NCBI RefSeq assembly: GCF_022693705.1
Contig: NZ_CP094288.1
Location: 378,171 to 442,170 of the forward strand
Reading direction: 5' to 3'
Origin: Infirmifilum sp. NZ
GTDB taxonomy: Archaea > Thermoproteota > Thermoprotei > Thermofilales > Thermofilaceae
DNA: 64,000 bases
This document shows, in pieces, positions 25,077 to 33,730 of the stretch. Below the pieces are notes generated by a model. It was not told where the DNA came from, ran no database searches, and saw only the letters and a program-made list of their open reading frames with translations. Numbering within the stretch: position 1 is the stretch's first letter; the number at the start of each line of letters is the position of its first letter. The translations under genes and the position numbers were made by a program.

Positions 25077-25089
25077 CGCGGCCTTATAT
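25077..25089 (-). repeat. 13-nt inverted repeat copy (pairs with 23420-23432)
   Basis: CGCGGCCTTATAT here is the exact reverse complement of 23420-23432. Homology does not extend on either side. On the minus strand it also looks like a TATA element some 55 nt before the tnpB start, so it may be a promoter rather than a transposon end. Confidence 0.5.
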
Positions 25090-25269
25090 CCCTGCGCCGA
25101 AAATGAACCCCGAAAGTGAAAACACAGCAAACAAGGGGGCAACCGCCGACTAAGGGCGGCTAAGCTGGGTGACTACCTGAGGCTGGTGGACTAAGGCTCC
25201 CTGAAGAGGGCTCCGCACCCGCCGGCGTTACCGTCTCGCTCACGGAGAGGGCGCTGTGGGTGCTCTCGC

Positions 25270-25670
25270 TTGAGGTCTAGGAGCGGTGAGAGCAGGCTGG
25301 CGTGGGAGCTGGTGAGGTGAACCCTATACGGCTACTGCAACGATAGCAGGGTGGTCGAGGAGCACGGTGACCTTTTGGAGGCTCTAGGCGAGCTGCAGTC
25401 CTCATTCCCGGACAAGCCTGAGGAGTGGTTCTACAGGGCCACGTACAGGCTCCTCGCTGGGAAGGTGGAGAAAGTGGCCAATGAGCACTGACTGGTGAAG
25501 GGGCTAGCGGAGCTGGGCGACACCTACCCCTGGTACAACGTGTAGGTGAGCGACGGAAGGTGCAGGTGCGACTGCTTCTTCCGCGCGTACAGCTACGTCA
25601 GGAAGGCGAAAAATGCACGCACATCACTACGGTGATGCTGCACCGGAGGCAGCTGAGGCTCCGCGCCTAA
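25270..25670 (+). pseudogene. Decayed SWIM zinc-finger paralogue
   Basis: Read through its lesions this stretch encodes a clear relative of the SWIM protein at 20849-21232: ELQSSFPDKPEEWFYRATYR matches ELRSEFPDKSDSWFFRALYR, LVKGLAELGD matches LVKGFPELGD, and CRCDCFFRAYSY ... CTHITTVML matches the CXC...CTH zinc motif. It is broken by stops at 25318 (TGA), 25489 (TGA) and 25543 (TAG) and a frameshift at about 25605-25610; the frame closes with TAA at 25668. The zinc ligands are still encoded, so decay is recent. It is inverted relative to the intact copy. Confidence 0.8.
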
Positions 25671-26183
25671 TAAGCCTCAAGGCGGCATAACGCCTTACTG
25701 AGCGACTTCGGCTCACGGAGACACTACAAGGTCTTTGCGAGACCAGTCAGCTCCAGCCGCCTCGCAACGCTCTCCCAGACATCGACGCTTACCTCTACCA
25801 TCAAAGCTAAGCGCTAGAGAGATTATAAGCGTTCACACATGTTGTGCTCGTTAAAGTCACGGACTACCGAGCTACGCCGGTCGAGGAGGAGAGGTTGAGG
25901 AGGAAGGTCTCAGGGAGAGCTGAGCCTCTCAAAGTACCTCCGCATTAAGCCACTCGGCTGATACAGTAAAGCCTCTTTTCCTCTCTTTCCTTTTTGAGCT
26001 CTCCCTTCTTAAGCGCTTCAGCCCCCGCGCGGGAGCCTTTAACAGCTACAATGACTACACGCCTGAGCACGCGCCCGGACACCTTCCCACAGCCTCCCTC
26101 CAAGCCCTAAAAGAGGCTAGGGAAAGCGCAGGTCGAGCACGGGAGGAAACAAGGGAAGAGCTGAAAAATAGCATTGCTATGCA
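25671..26183. other. Gene-poor stretch beside the decayed SWIM gene
   Basis: No intact gene was found. The only coding hint is a minus-strand frame of 25 codons from an ATG at 25801 (MVEVSVDVWESVARRLELTG) to a TAG at 25724, which stays readable for another ~18 codons beyond the stop. It has an upstream CTTATAATC, and could be a tiny or decayed antitoxin-like gene. A plus-strand frame ending at about 25948 (VKVTDYRATPVEEERLRRK) is similarly short. The rest is pyrimidine-rich and featureless to me. Confidence 0.35.
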
Positions 26184-26192
26184 TATAAGGGG
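26184..26192 (+). promoter_or_regulatory. TATA box that fixes the start of the ECF gene
   Basis: CATATAAGG lies 23-31 nt before the ATG at 26215. The earlier in-frame ATG (26179) is upstream of this box and would not be transcribed from it, so the gene most likely begins at 26215. Confidence 0.55.
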
Positions 26193-26214
26193 CCTCGCGG
26201 TGTTAGTGCACCGT

Positions 26215-26703
26215 ATGAGGGCTAAGAGGGCTTTGATCGTAGCTGAGGCGGGCGTCATGGCCGCCCTAACCGCGGCGGTCACGATGGCCGTCCAGGTCCC
26301 GGTGCCCGAGACTCACGGCTACATCAACCTTGGCGACACCATGGTCATGCTCTCCGGCGTGCTCTTCGGCCCCTTGGTCGGGGGACTGGCAGGCGGTCTG
26401 GGGTCGGCCCTGGCCGACCTGCTGTCCGGCTACGCCAGCTGGGCCCCCTTCACCCTCCTCATCAAGGGCGCTGAGGGCTTTGTCGTCGGTCTCCTCGCCA
26501 GGAGGGGTGGCCGGCTGTGGACGCTTGCCGGCTGCCTCGTCGGCGGGGCGGTGATGGTTCTCGGGTACTTCGCCGTGGAGTACGCGCTTTACGGCGTCGG
26601 CGCCTTCGCCGAGCTACCCGGTAACGTGGTTCAGGCCGCGGTGGGTGCGGCTGTCGCGGTCACCGTGGGGCCGGCGGTCAAGAGGGTGCTGGGGAGGGTG
26701 TGA
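26215..26703 (+). CDS. ECF transporter S component (vitamin uptake)
   Basis: About 162 residues, with five or six helices. GVMAALTAAVTMAVQVP, GYINLGDTMVMLSGVLFGP, GGLAGGLGSALADLLSGYA and TLLIKGAEGFVVG are typical of group II ECF substrate-capture subunits (the thiamine-precursor/HmpT-like branch is closest by pattern). These proteins bind a vitamin in the membrane and need EcfT and EcfA subunits, which are not in the window. The AIR-synthase-like gene starts 7 nt after the stop codon, so both may be in one operon and concern the same cofactor. Confidence 0.8.
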   Translation: MRAKRALIVAEAGVMAALTAAVTMAVQVPVPETHGYINLGDTMVMLSGVLFGPLVGGLAGGLGSALADLLSGYASWAPFTLLIKGAEGFVVGLLARRGGRLWTLAGCLVGGAVMVLGYFAVEYALYGVGAFAELPGNVVQAAVGAAVAVTVGPAVKRVLGRV

Positions 26704-26709
26704 GGCGCC

Positions 26710-27714
26710 TTGCGGTTGCCCGTGGGTAAGCTCCCCTACGGCGAGCTGAGGAAGCTTCTATCGGTCGTTGCGAGGCCGGACCCGTCGGTCTTGCTGGGGC
26801 CCGGCGTGGGCGAGGACGCGGCCCTGGTCGACCTCGGGGACCAGGTGCTCGTGGTGCACACCGACCCTATCACAGGCGCCGTTGAGAACATCGGCTGGTT
26901 CTCGGTGCACGTCTCCGCGAACGACGTCGCGACGCGCGGGGCTAGGCCCAGGTGGCTGACCACGCTCATCCTGCTCCCCGAGGGGGCTACCTCTGAGGCG
27001 GCTCTGGGTATTGCGAGGCAGATCAGGGAGGCGGCGGACGAGATAGGGGCTGTTGTGGTCGGCGGCCACACCGAGGTTACGCCGAGGCTGGACAGGCCTA
27101 TAGTGGCCACCACGGCTTTCGGGGTGGCCAGGAGGGACAGGGTCGTGTACACGGCGAACGCCAAGCCGGGGGACGTTCTCGTGCTCACGAAGGGGGCGGG
27201 CGTCGAGGGGACGGCTATACTCGCGAGCGACTTCGGGGACAGGCTTGCGGGGAGGGTGAGCGAGGAGGTCGTCGAGCGCGCTAGGGGCTTCGTGCTGGAG
27301 CTGAGCGTCGTGCGCGAGGCTATGATAGCGGTCGAAGCCGGGGGAGTGCATGCGATGCACGACGCGACGGAGGGCGGCGTTCTCGGGGCCGTCCAGGAGG
27401 TGGCTATCGCCTCGGGGCTCTCGGCTACAGTCTTCGAGGAGAGGGTTCCCGTGAGGAAGGAGACCGCGGAGATCTGCCGGGCGCTGGGCGTGAACCCCCT
27501 TAAGCTGATAAGCTCGGGCTCGCTCCTCATAGCGGTCGAGGAGGCGAGCCTGGACAGGCTAATCGAGCGGCTCGCAGAGGCCGGTATAACCGCGGCGCCT
27601 ATAGGGCGCCTCGAGAGAGGCGAAGGGGTTACCCTCTACAGGCGGGACGGGTCCGTGGAGAGGATCCTGGAGCCAGTAGTCGACGAGCTCTGGAGGCTCT
27701 ACGGGGAAACCTAA
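26710..27714 (+). CDS. AIR-synthase-family protein (HypE/ThiL-like)
   Basis: 334 residues with the PurM/HypE/ThiL fold: an N-terminal GPGVGEDAALVDLG (phosphate loop region), VHVSANDVATRGARPRW, VVVGGHTEV, MHDATEGGVLGAVQEVA and a C-terminal SSGSLLIAVEE. The last two are characteristic of HypE. However, HypE needs a C-terminal Cys (PRIC-type tail) to carry the cyano ligand, and this protein ends WRLYGET with no Cys. It is therefore probably an archaeal ATP-dependent paralogue with another substrate, perhaps linked to the vitamin taken up by the upstream ECF subunit. It overlaps the convergent MATE gene by 4 nt. Confidence 0.75.
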   Translation: MRLPVGKLPYGELRKLLSVVARPDPSVLLGPGVGEDAALVDLGDQVLVVHTDPITGAVENIGWFSVHVSANDVATRGARPRWLTTLILLPEGATSEAALGIARQIREAADEIGAVVVGGHTEVTPRLDRPIVATTAFGVARRDRVVYTANAKPGDVLVLTKGAGVEGTAILASDFGDRLAGRVSEEVVERARGFVLELSVVREAMIAVEAGGVHAMHDATEGGVLGAVQEVAIASGLSATVFEERVPVRKETAEICRALGVNPLKLISSGSLLIAVEEASLDRLIERLAEAGITAAPIGRLERGEGVTLYRRDGSVERILEPVVDELWRLYGET

Positions 27715-29015
27715 ACCACTTTCTTAGCCAGCCTCCTCGGCCCCAGCAGCTTCCAGGTGAGCAGCGCGAGCAGTGCGCGCCCGTACATGTCCGTGTTCTG
27801 CGTCGCCCACGCCCCCACCGCGCCGTACCTAGATGCGAGGATCTGAGCCGGTATGGCCCTGAGGAACACCACCGTGAAGCTGTTTATGGCGAGCGGGAGC
27901 CACACACTGCCCATGCCCCTGACAGCCCCGTATATGGCGCTGCTCACGCCTAGGCCTACCTCGCTGGCCGCAGCCAGGATGAGGTAGATCTGGACCATCC
28001 TAGCGACCTCCGGGTCGTCGGTGAACAGGTGGCCGACGAGCGGCGAGATCAGAGCCAGCACGAGTGCGGCGGCGCCCATCCACAGGACCCCTATCTTCAC
28101 GCCTTCTTTGAGGCTCCTCTCCGCTTCCTCGATGCTAGCGGCGCCCACGTTCTGCCCCGCTCTCACAAGCGCCGCGAGGCTGACGGCGAAGCTGGGCTGT
28201 ATTACGAGCGACTCGACGGTGATCCCTATGTTGTGGGCTGCGAGGGCCACCTCCCCGCCCCTAGCCACCGCGTTGATGTAGATGTTCTGGGCGACGCTCG
28301 CGACGAACCTTTCGAGGGCAGTCGGCGCGCCGAGCACGAGCACCTTGAGGCTCAGGGCGCTGGGGAAAGCGAGGCTTATCCTGAACGGGGGCCTCCAGAC
28401 GGCGTACGCCGAGAGGCCAGCGTAGCTCGCCAGGGACGTGGCGAGGCCAGCCCCCCTCAGGCCCATGGCTTGGAGCCCCGGCGCGCCCAGAGTGAGGGCC
28501 GGGATCAGCAGGGAGCCCGTAGAGACGCTTATGATCGAGGAGTAGGCGCTGGGCCAGGGGTTGTCGGCGCTCCTGTAGGCCGCGCTTAGGCTCACGTTGA
28601 CCATTAGGGCTGGTAGCGAGAGCAGCCGGGCCTGCGCGTACTCAAGGGCGAGCCGCACGACCTCCTCGTTCCCAGCCGACACCGCGGCCAAGTAGCCGGG
28701 CAGCCAAGCCGTGGCTGTGGCTAAGGTGACTAAGGCCGATAGGATGGAGAGGAGAATGGTTTCCCCAGTGGCTCTGCCGGCGGCCTCGAGGTCACCCGCC
28801 CCGATAGCCTGGGAGGCGACGACCATGAGCCCGCCCGTGAACACCGTGGACAGCGCGTTCACCAGGAAGAAGAGGTAGGAGACGAGGCCGGTGGCGGCCA
28901 CAGCGGCCGTGGAGAGACGTGAGACCACGCTTAGGGCGACGAGGCTTAGAAGCGAGTCCGCGAGCACGCTGATCAATATGGGTAGCGCTAGACCGCTCAC
29001 CGTCTTACTGCTCAT
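27711..29015 (-). CDS. MATE-family efflux transporter
   Basis: 434 residues and twelve helices in two homologous halves. The N-terminus (LALPILISVLADSLLSLVALSVVSRL) and the corresponding start of the second half fit the MATE/NorM pattern; QPSFAVSLAALVRAGQNVGAA is the typical second-half loop. It exports cationic drugs or metabolites by Na+ or H+ exchange. On the minus strand a TATA-like AAATGTATTTATTG (~29040-29055) lies about 28-35 nt before the ATG. Confidence 0.88.
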   Translation of the reverse strand: MSSKTVSGLALPILISVLADSLLSLVALSVVSRLSTAAVAATGLVSYLFFLVNALSTVFTGGLMVVASQAIGAGDLEAAGRATGETILLSILSALVTLATATAWLPGYLAAVSAGNEEVVRLALEYAQARLLSLPALMVNVSLSAAYRSADNPWPSAYSSIISVSTGSLLIPALTLGAPGLQAMGLRGAGLATSLASYAGLSAYAVWRPPFRISLAFPSALSLKVLVLGAPTALERFVASVAQNIYINAVARGGEVALAAHNIGITVESLVIQPSFAVSLAALVRAGQNVGAASIEEAERSLKEGVKIGVLWMGAAALVLALISPLVGHLFTDDPEVARMVQIYLILAAASEVGLGVSSAIYGAVRGMGSVWLPLAINSFTVVFLRAIPAQILASRYGAVGAWATQNTDMYGRALLALLTWKLLGPRRLAKKVV

Positions 29016-29264
29016 CGGATCCCTACAATGGCCCCTGACAATAAATACATTTTAACCCCCAGTGAGCGCTACGCCGTCCCGCAGGCTCAGCACGGAGCTA
29101 CCTGCGACCCGTTGCCGCAGCTTTTAGGCGGTTTCACTTTCACCGTACACTCAGACCCCGTGGAGCGAAGTGGAGACGCCCCAACTGGTTGTTTGAGCGG
29201 CCCGGCTCATCTGCTACATGGCAAAACGGTATAAGGCGGTGCCCCGAGATTAAAGCTGATAGAA

Positions 29265-30842
29265 ATGAAGGTGGCCACCGTCGAGGAGATTAGGCGAATC
29301 GACGAGCAAGCTAGCGATAGGTACGGGATCTCCCACGAGATTCTGATGGAGAACGCCGGCGCTGCGGTGGCGAGGCTGGTGTTGCAGGTGTTCGGGACCA
29401 GGAGCATCAGCGCGGCCGTGGTGGCGGGCGTCGGGAACAACGGGGGAGACGGGCTCGTGGCGGCCAGGCACCTGGCATCGGAGGGGGCGGACGTCGAGGC
29501 TTTCGTCGTCGGGGAGGAGTCGAGGATGAGCAGCCTTACACAGGTTAACCTGGAGCGGGCTAGGAGGTGCGGGGTTAGGGTTCAAGGGGTCTTGGGTCCT
29601 GAGGGGCTCGAGCAGTTGCGGGAGGCGCTGGAGTACGCTGACGTCGCCGTCGACGCCCTGTTCGGTGTAGGGCTTAACAGGCCTGTTGAGGGGGTGTACA
29701 GGGAGGCTATCGAGGCCGTGAACTCTTCCGGCGCGCTCGTCGTGAGCGTGGACATACCTTCTGGGGTTAACGGCGACACGGGTCAGGTGATGGGCGCGGC
29801 CGTCAGGGCCGACTACACCGTGACCTTCGGCCTCCCGAAGCCCGGGCTCCTCCTCTACCCAGGGGCCGAGCTGGCCGGGGAAGTCTACGTCGCGAGGATA
29901 TCCTACCCGAGGGAGCTCCTCGAGGACCCGTCGCTGAGCATTGAGACGAACGAGCCTTTACCCGTGCCCCAGAGGAGGCCCGACACACACAAGGGCGACT
30001 ACGGGAAGGCCCTGTTCGTGGCCGGCTCGAGGCGCTACCTCGGGGCCCCACTCTTCGCCTCCATGTCCTTCCTGATGGCGGGGGGAGGGTACTCGAGGCT
30101 GGCCACGGTCTCCTCGATCGTCCCCCACCTTGCCTCGCGGGCGAGCGAGGTCGTGTACGAGGGGCTCCCCGAGACGCCCAGCGGCTCCCTGTCACGCGGC
30201 GGCTTGGACAGGATCCTCGAGCTGGCCGAGTGGGCTGACATCGTGGTCGTGGGGCCGGGGCTCTCCACGGACGAGGAGACCGCACAGCTTGTCCGGGACC
30301 TTGTTGCGAGGGTTGAGAAGCCTGTGATCGTCGACGGCGACGGGCTCACCGCGGTCTCGAGGAGCCTGAACGTGGTCAAGGGCAGGCGGGAGGCTACTGT
30401 GCTCACACCCCACCTCGGGGAGATGTCTAGGCTGACGGGGCTCAGCGTCGACGACATCCGGCGCGACAGGATCGGGGTGCTCAGGAGGGCCTGCAGTGAG
30501 CTGGGCGCATACATCGTGCTTAAGGGAGCGCACACGCTCATCGGCACCCCGGACGGGAGGGTCTTCGTGAACATGACCGGCAACCCTGGGATGGCTAAGG
30601 CCGGCTCGGGGGACGTGCTCGTGGGGGCGATCGCCGCCATGTACGGTTTAGGCTTCAGCGTCGAAGACAGCGTCAGGATGGGCGTCTTCGTGCATGGGAT
30701 GGCGGGCGACCTAGTTGCGGTGGAGAAGGGGGTTGACGGCGTCACCGCCTCCCGCATAATGGCCGCGCTCCCGCGAGCCCTGAAGCTCCTCAGGGAGAGC
30801 TTAGAGGAGGTTCAGTCGCTCTACGCCCTAGCCGAGATCTGA
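29265..30842 (+). CDS. nnr: Bifunctional NAD(P)HX epimerase/dehydratase
   Basis: 525 residues. The N-terminal ~215 residues are the YjeF epimerase domain (MKVATVEEIRRIDEQAS, GVGNNGGDGLVAARHL, VDIPSGVNGDTG). The rest is the ADP/ATP-dependent dehydratase with HKGDYGKALFVAGSRRYLGAP, VVGPGLSTDEET, LTPHLGEMSRL and the catalytic NPGMAKAGSGDVLVG. It repairs hydrated NADH/NADPH, a damage product favoured by heat. A TATA-like GGTATAAGG lies about 35 nt before the ATG at 29265. Confidence 0.94.
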   Translation: MKVATVEEIRRIDEQASDRYGISHEILMENAGAAVARLVLQVFGTRSISAAVVAGVGNNGGDGLVAARHLASEGADVEAFVVGEESRMSSLTQVNLERARRCGVRVQGVLGPEGLEQLREALEYADVAVDALFGVGLNRPVEGVYREAIEAVNSSGALVVSVDIPSGVNGDTGQVMGAAVRADYTVTFGLPKPGLLLYPGAELAGEVYVARISYPRELLEDPSLSIETNEPLPVPQRRPDTHKGDYGKALFVAGSRRYLGAPLFASMSFLMAGGGYSRLATVSSIVPHLASRASEVVYEGLPETPSGSLSRGGLDRILELAEWADIVVVGPGLSTDEETAQLVRDLVARVEKPVIVDGDGLTAVSRSLNVVKGRREATVLTPHLGEMSRLTGLSVDDIRRDRIGVLRRACSELGAYIVLKGAHTLIGTPDGRVFVNMTGNPGMAKAGSGDVLVGAIAAMYGLGFSVEDSVRMGVFVHGMAGDLVAVEKGVDGVTASRIMAALPRALKLLRESLEEVQSLYALAEI

Positions 30843-31034
30843 GCGCCGTGCCGGGCTGGACAGGTTATCGCTTTTCTTTGGTCAGGGTTAGCGGTAAAGC
30901 CTCTCCCGCCCTGCCCAGACCTTGTTCGAAGACGTGTTCAAACGCGCGCCGCTGGGGGCCTTGAACGGTATTACTCTCCGTAATTAAGTATCCTAAAAAT
31001 AGGAGTATTTAGCCCTAGAGAAGAGGTGCAGTTA

Positions 31035-31847
31035 ATGAGCTACGCATCTGTAGGCAAGCGGTTGAGGCTCGGAAGGATACTTCCCGACGGGAAGAGCCTG
31101 ATCTTCGCGTTCGACCACGGCGTCGAGCACGGCCCAGCGGACTTCCCAGGCGAGACGATCAACCCGAGGAAGATACTCGAGAAGGTCGTCGGCGAGGTGG
31201 ACGCGGTCATGCTCCTCCCGGGGATGGCGTACCTGACGAGCGAGGTGTGGGCCGGCAAGGTGCCCCTCATCGTCAAGGTAACGAGCAAGACGAGCCTGAG
31301 GCCGGAGCAGGAGAGGCTACTACAGAGCCAGTTCGGTTGGGTTGAGGACGCCGTTAGGCTCGGGGCCGACGCGGTGGCGGCTACGGTCTACTGGGGCAGC
31401 CAGTTCGAGGACAAGATGCTGGAGCAGTGGTTCGCGGTCAAGAGCGCGGCCGAGGAGTACGGGCTGCCCTGCCTGCAGCTCTCCTACCCCAGGGGGCCCA
31501 CCATCAAGAACATGTACGACGTCGAGGTTGTGCGCTACGGCGTTAGGGCGGCTATCGAGAGCGGGGCGGATCTGATCAAGACCTACTACACGGGTAGCAC
31601 GGAGAGCTTCAGGAGGGTCGTCGAGGTCGCGGCGGGCGTCCCAGTGCTCATGAGCGGCGGGGCTAAGGCGAAGACCCTCCTGGACTTCCTCCACGTGGTC
31701 AAGAGCGTCATGGACGCCGGCGCCCAGGGGGTCGTGGTGGGCAGGAACATATTCCAGCACGAGAACCCGAGGGGGGCGGCCCGGGCCATCGCGGCGGTGG
31801 TCCACGAGGGCCTAGAGCCCGAGGAGGCTTTGAAGAGGGCTGAGTAG
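31035..31847 (+). CDS. fba: Archaeal class I fructose-bisphosphate aldolase (DhnA type)
   Basis: About 270 residues of a TIM barrel: [16 protein letters not shown] is the hallmark after the first strand, then [15 protein letters not shown], the Schiff-base lysine in [10 protein letters not shown], and the phosphate loops VLMSGGAK and VVVGRNIFQ. It condenses dihydroxyacetone phosphate and glyceraldehyde-3-phosphate. A homologous group makes an aromatic amino acid precursor, but the kinase gene downstream supports sugar metabolism. The frame reaches a GTG at 31026; the ATG at 31035 is preceded by GAGGTG at SD distance and is preferred. The PfkB gene starts 3 nt after the stop. Confidence 0.85.
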   Translation: MSYASVGKRLRLGRILPDGKSLIFAFDHGVEHGPADFPGETINPRKILEKVVGEVDAVMLLPGMAYLTSEVWAGKVPLIVKVTSKTSLRPEQERLLQSQFGWVEDAVRLGADAVAATVYWGSQFEDKMLEQWFAVKSAAEEYGLPCLQLSYPRGPTIKNMYDVEVVRYGVRAAIESGADLIKTYYTGSTESFRRVVEVAAGVPVLMSGGAKAKTLLDFLHVVKSVMDAGAQGVVVGRNIFQHENPRGAARAIAAVVHEGLEPEEALKRAE

Positions 31848-31849
31848 GG

Positions 31850-32788
31850 ATGTCCCAGAGCGGCTACGACGTCGTCACCGTGGGCCACATCCTCCTCGAC
31901 TTGAGGTTCTGCGTCGACCGCTTCGCGACGCCCGACAGGGAGAGCAGGATCAGCAGCCAGAGCCACGGCGTCGGGGGCTCTGCGGCCAACGTGGCTATCG
32001 GCGTCAGGAGGCTGGGCGGGAGGTCCACGGTGATCGGCAAGGTAGGGTTCGACGACTTCGGCAAGAACGCGCTCGAGGACCTCGTGAGGGAGGGCGTAGA
32101 CGTCTCCAACGTGAAGATCCAGGCTATGAACGGCAAGACAGGCTTCACGATAGTAATCATTGACTCCACGGGCCAGATCATCATGTACGGGCACAAGGGT
32201 GTCGCCGAGGAGCTTCTTCCAGAGGAGGTGAACACGAGCGTGTTCGAGAAGACGAAGTTCGTCCACATCGCCAGCCTCAGGATCGACACCGCCACCCACG
32301 CCGCCAGGGTCGCTCGGGAAAAGGGGGCCTTCGTTTCATGGGACCCCGGGAGGGTTCAGGCGAAGCTTGGGCTTGAGAAGCTCAGGCCCATCATCTCCCT
32401 GGCCGACCTGGTTCTCCCGAACGAGATAGAGGTCCGCGAGATCACGGGGGAGGAGGACCTCAGGAGGGCTGCGGACGCCCTGCTCGAGGCCGGTGCCAGG
32501 ATAGTCGTCGTGAAGCGCGGCGGCAAGGGCGTCTACGTCTCCACAAGGGACGAGGAGTTCGAGGCCCCCGCGTACCTGCCTGGAAGGGTCGTCGACACCA
32601 CGGGAGCCGGCGACGCGCTGGCCGCCGGGATCCTGATGGGCCTGAAAAGGTACCCCCTGAGGGACGCGGTGAGGTTCGCCACCGTCGTGGCAGGCATTAA
32701 GGTGACTCGGCTCGGCTCGCACGAGATACCCACGATGCAGGAGGTTGAGGCCGAGCTCAGGAAGATAGGCTTCGAGCCCCAGGGCTAA
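31850..32788 (+). CDS. PfkB-family sugar kinase
   Basis: 312 residues with both PfkB signatures: GGSAANVAIGVRRLGG near residue 43 and VVDTTGAGDALAAGI near residue 248, where the Asp is the catalytic base. The coupling to the aldolase gene (3-nt gap) suggests phosphorylation of a fructose-type or ketose sugar feeding the aldolase; the actual sugar (fructose-6-phosphate, fructose or 2-keto-3-deoxygluconate) is not readable. The start ATG at 31850 is the first in frame. Confidence 0.88.
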   Translation: MSQSGYDVVTVGHILLDLRFCVDRFATPDRESRISSQSHGVGGSAANVAIGVRRLGGRSTVIGKVGFDDFGKNALEDLVREGVDVSNVKIQAMNGKTGFTIVIIDSTGQIIMYGHKGVAEELLPEEVNTSVFEKTKFVHIASLRIDTATHAARVAREKGAFVSWDPGRVQAKLGLEKLRPIISLADLVLPNEIEVREITGEEDLRRAADALLEAGARIVVVKRGGKGVYVSTRDEEFEAPAYLPGRVVDTTGAGDALAAGILMGLKRYPLRDAVRFATVVAGIKVTRLGSHEIPTMQEVEAELRKIGFEPQG

Positions 32789-32821
32789 AAGATAAATCAC
32801 CCCGCTGGTCCGTGTAACTCG

Positions 32822-33727
32822 GTGTTTCTCATGGCTAGGGGTGCCTCGCTAGCCGAGAGGGCTAGGGAGTTCGCTCTTGACGAGCTCTTCGACTCTCTGC
32901 TCTACCAGGCGATGGCTGAGCGCGAGCGGAACCCTGCCAACAAGAGCATCCTGCTGGAGATGGCTAAGCAGGAGAGAATGCACTACGAGTTCTGGAAGAG
33001 GCTGTCCGACGAGGTTAAGCTGGGCCCGAGAGAAACCTTCAGGCTGAGGCTGTTCAACTTTACCTCCAGGCTCCTCGGGAAGGTCTTCACGATAAAGCTC
33101 CTCGAGAGGCACGAGGGGGACGTGGTGGCTGAGTACGAGGAGGTCCTGAAGTCCGGAGCCCTCGCTGAGGATGACTCGAGGATCCTTGAGAGGATCATTG
33201 AGGATGAGAGGAGCCACGAAAACGCCCTCGCGAACCAGATCGAGGAGTTCGCCGTGCGCCACCTTGGCGCAATCGCGCTCGGGATGAGCGACGCTATCAT
33301 CGAGCTCTCCGGGGTCCACGCCGGCTTCCTAGGCTACACCTCCTCCTCGATCTACACTGGGATCGCCGGGCTCATCGTCGGGGTGAGCGCCAGCATGTCG
33401 ATGGCTGCGGCGGCGTACCTGCAGTCGAAGCAGGAGAGGGGGAAGTCCCCGGGCTCCACCGCGGCGGTCACGGGGGTGATGTACATGCTGACGGTCGTCC
33501 TCCTCACGGCGCCGTTCCTCCTGGGACTACCAATCGTATCCGCCCTCGCAGCGTCCCTGCTCCTGGCCTTCTTGATCCTGGCTTTCTTCTCCTTCTACAG
33601 CTCTGTGATCATGGAGAGGGCCTTCGCCAGGGACTACCTCGAGAACGTGGGCGTCATATTCCTGGTGGTGACCATAGGGTACTTCTTCGGGGAGCTGGTG
33701 AAGAGCGTCACGGGGCTCTCCCTGTAA
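32822..33727 (+). CDS. mbfA: Membrane-bound ferritin, rubrerythrin-VIT1 fusion (MbfA-like)
   Basis: 301 residues. The N-terminal ~150 form a rubrerythrin/ferritin-like four-helix domain with paired E-x-x-H motifs (AKQERMHYEFW and EDERSHENAL). The C-terminal ~150 are a VIT1/CCC1-type membrane domain with about five helices (GMSDAIIELSGVHAGFLG, GLIVGVSASMSMAAAAYL). In bacteria this fusion exports iron and protects from peroxide. The TATA-like AAAAGATAAATC (~32788-32799) is about 28 nt from the GTG at 32822 and 37 nt from the ATG at 32831, so either start is possible. YkgJ follows after 3 nt. Confidence 0.87.
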   Translation: MFLMARGASLAERAREFALDELFDSLLYQAMAERERNPANKSILLEMAKQERMHYEFWKRLSDEVKLGPRETFRLRLFNFTSRLLGKVFTIKLLERHEGDVVAEYEEVLKSGALAEDDSRILERIIEDERSHENALANQIEEFAVRHLGAIALGMSDAIIELSGVHAGFLGYTSSSIYTGIAGLIVGVSASMSMAAAAYLQSKQERGKSPGSTAAVTGVMYMLTVVLLTAPFLLGLPIVSALAASLLLAFLILAFFSFYSSVIMERAFARDYLENVGVIFLVVTIGYFFGELVKSVTGLSL

Positions 33728-33730
33728 AGT

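Larger units (their letters stand above)
23420..25089 (-). mobile_element. IS605-family-like TnpB-only element
   Basis: A tnpB-type gene without tnpA, followed on its 3' side by a G+C-rich hairpin cluster. The boundaries given here are the outer limits of a 13-nt inverted repeat (ATATAAGGCCGCG at 23420-23432; its complement at 25077-25089). Classical IS605 elements lack terminal inverted repeats, so the limits are a proposal; the true ends may be inside. The element separates polB from a decayed inverted copy of the SWIM gene. Confidence 0.45.

Noticed and set aside
25097..25269. Fragment resembling a short coding stretch (SLTERALWVLSLEV) before the SWIM pseudogene.
   Set aside because: Too short and stop-interrupted to assign; may be part of the same decayed region.
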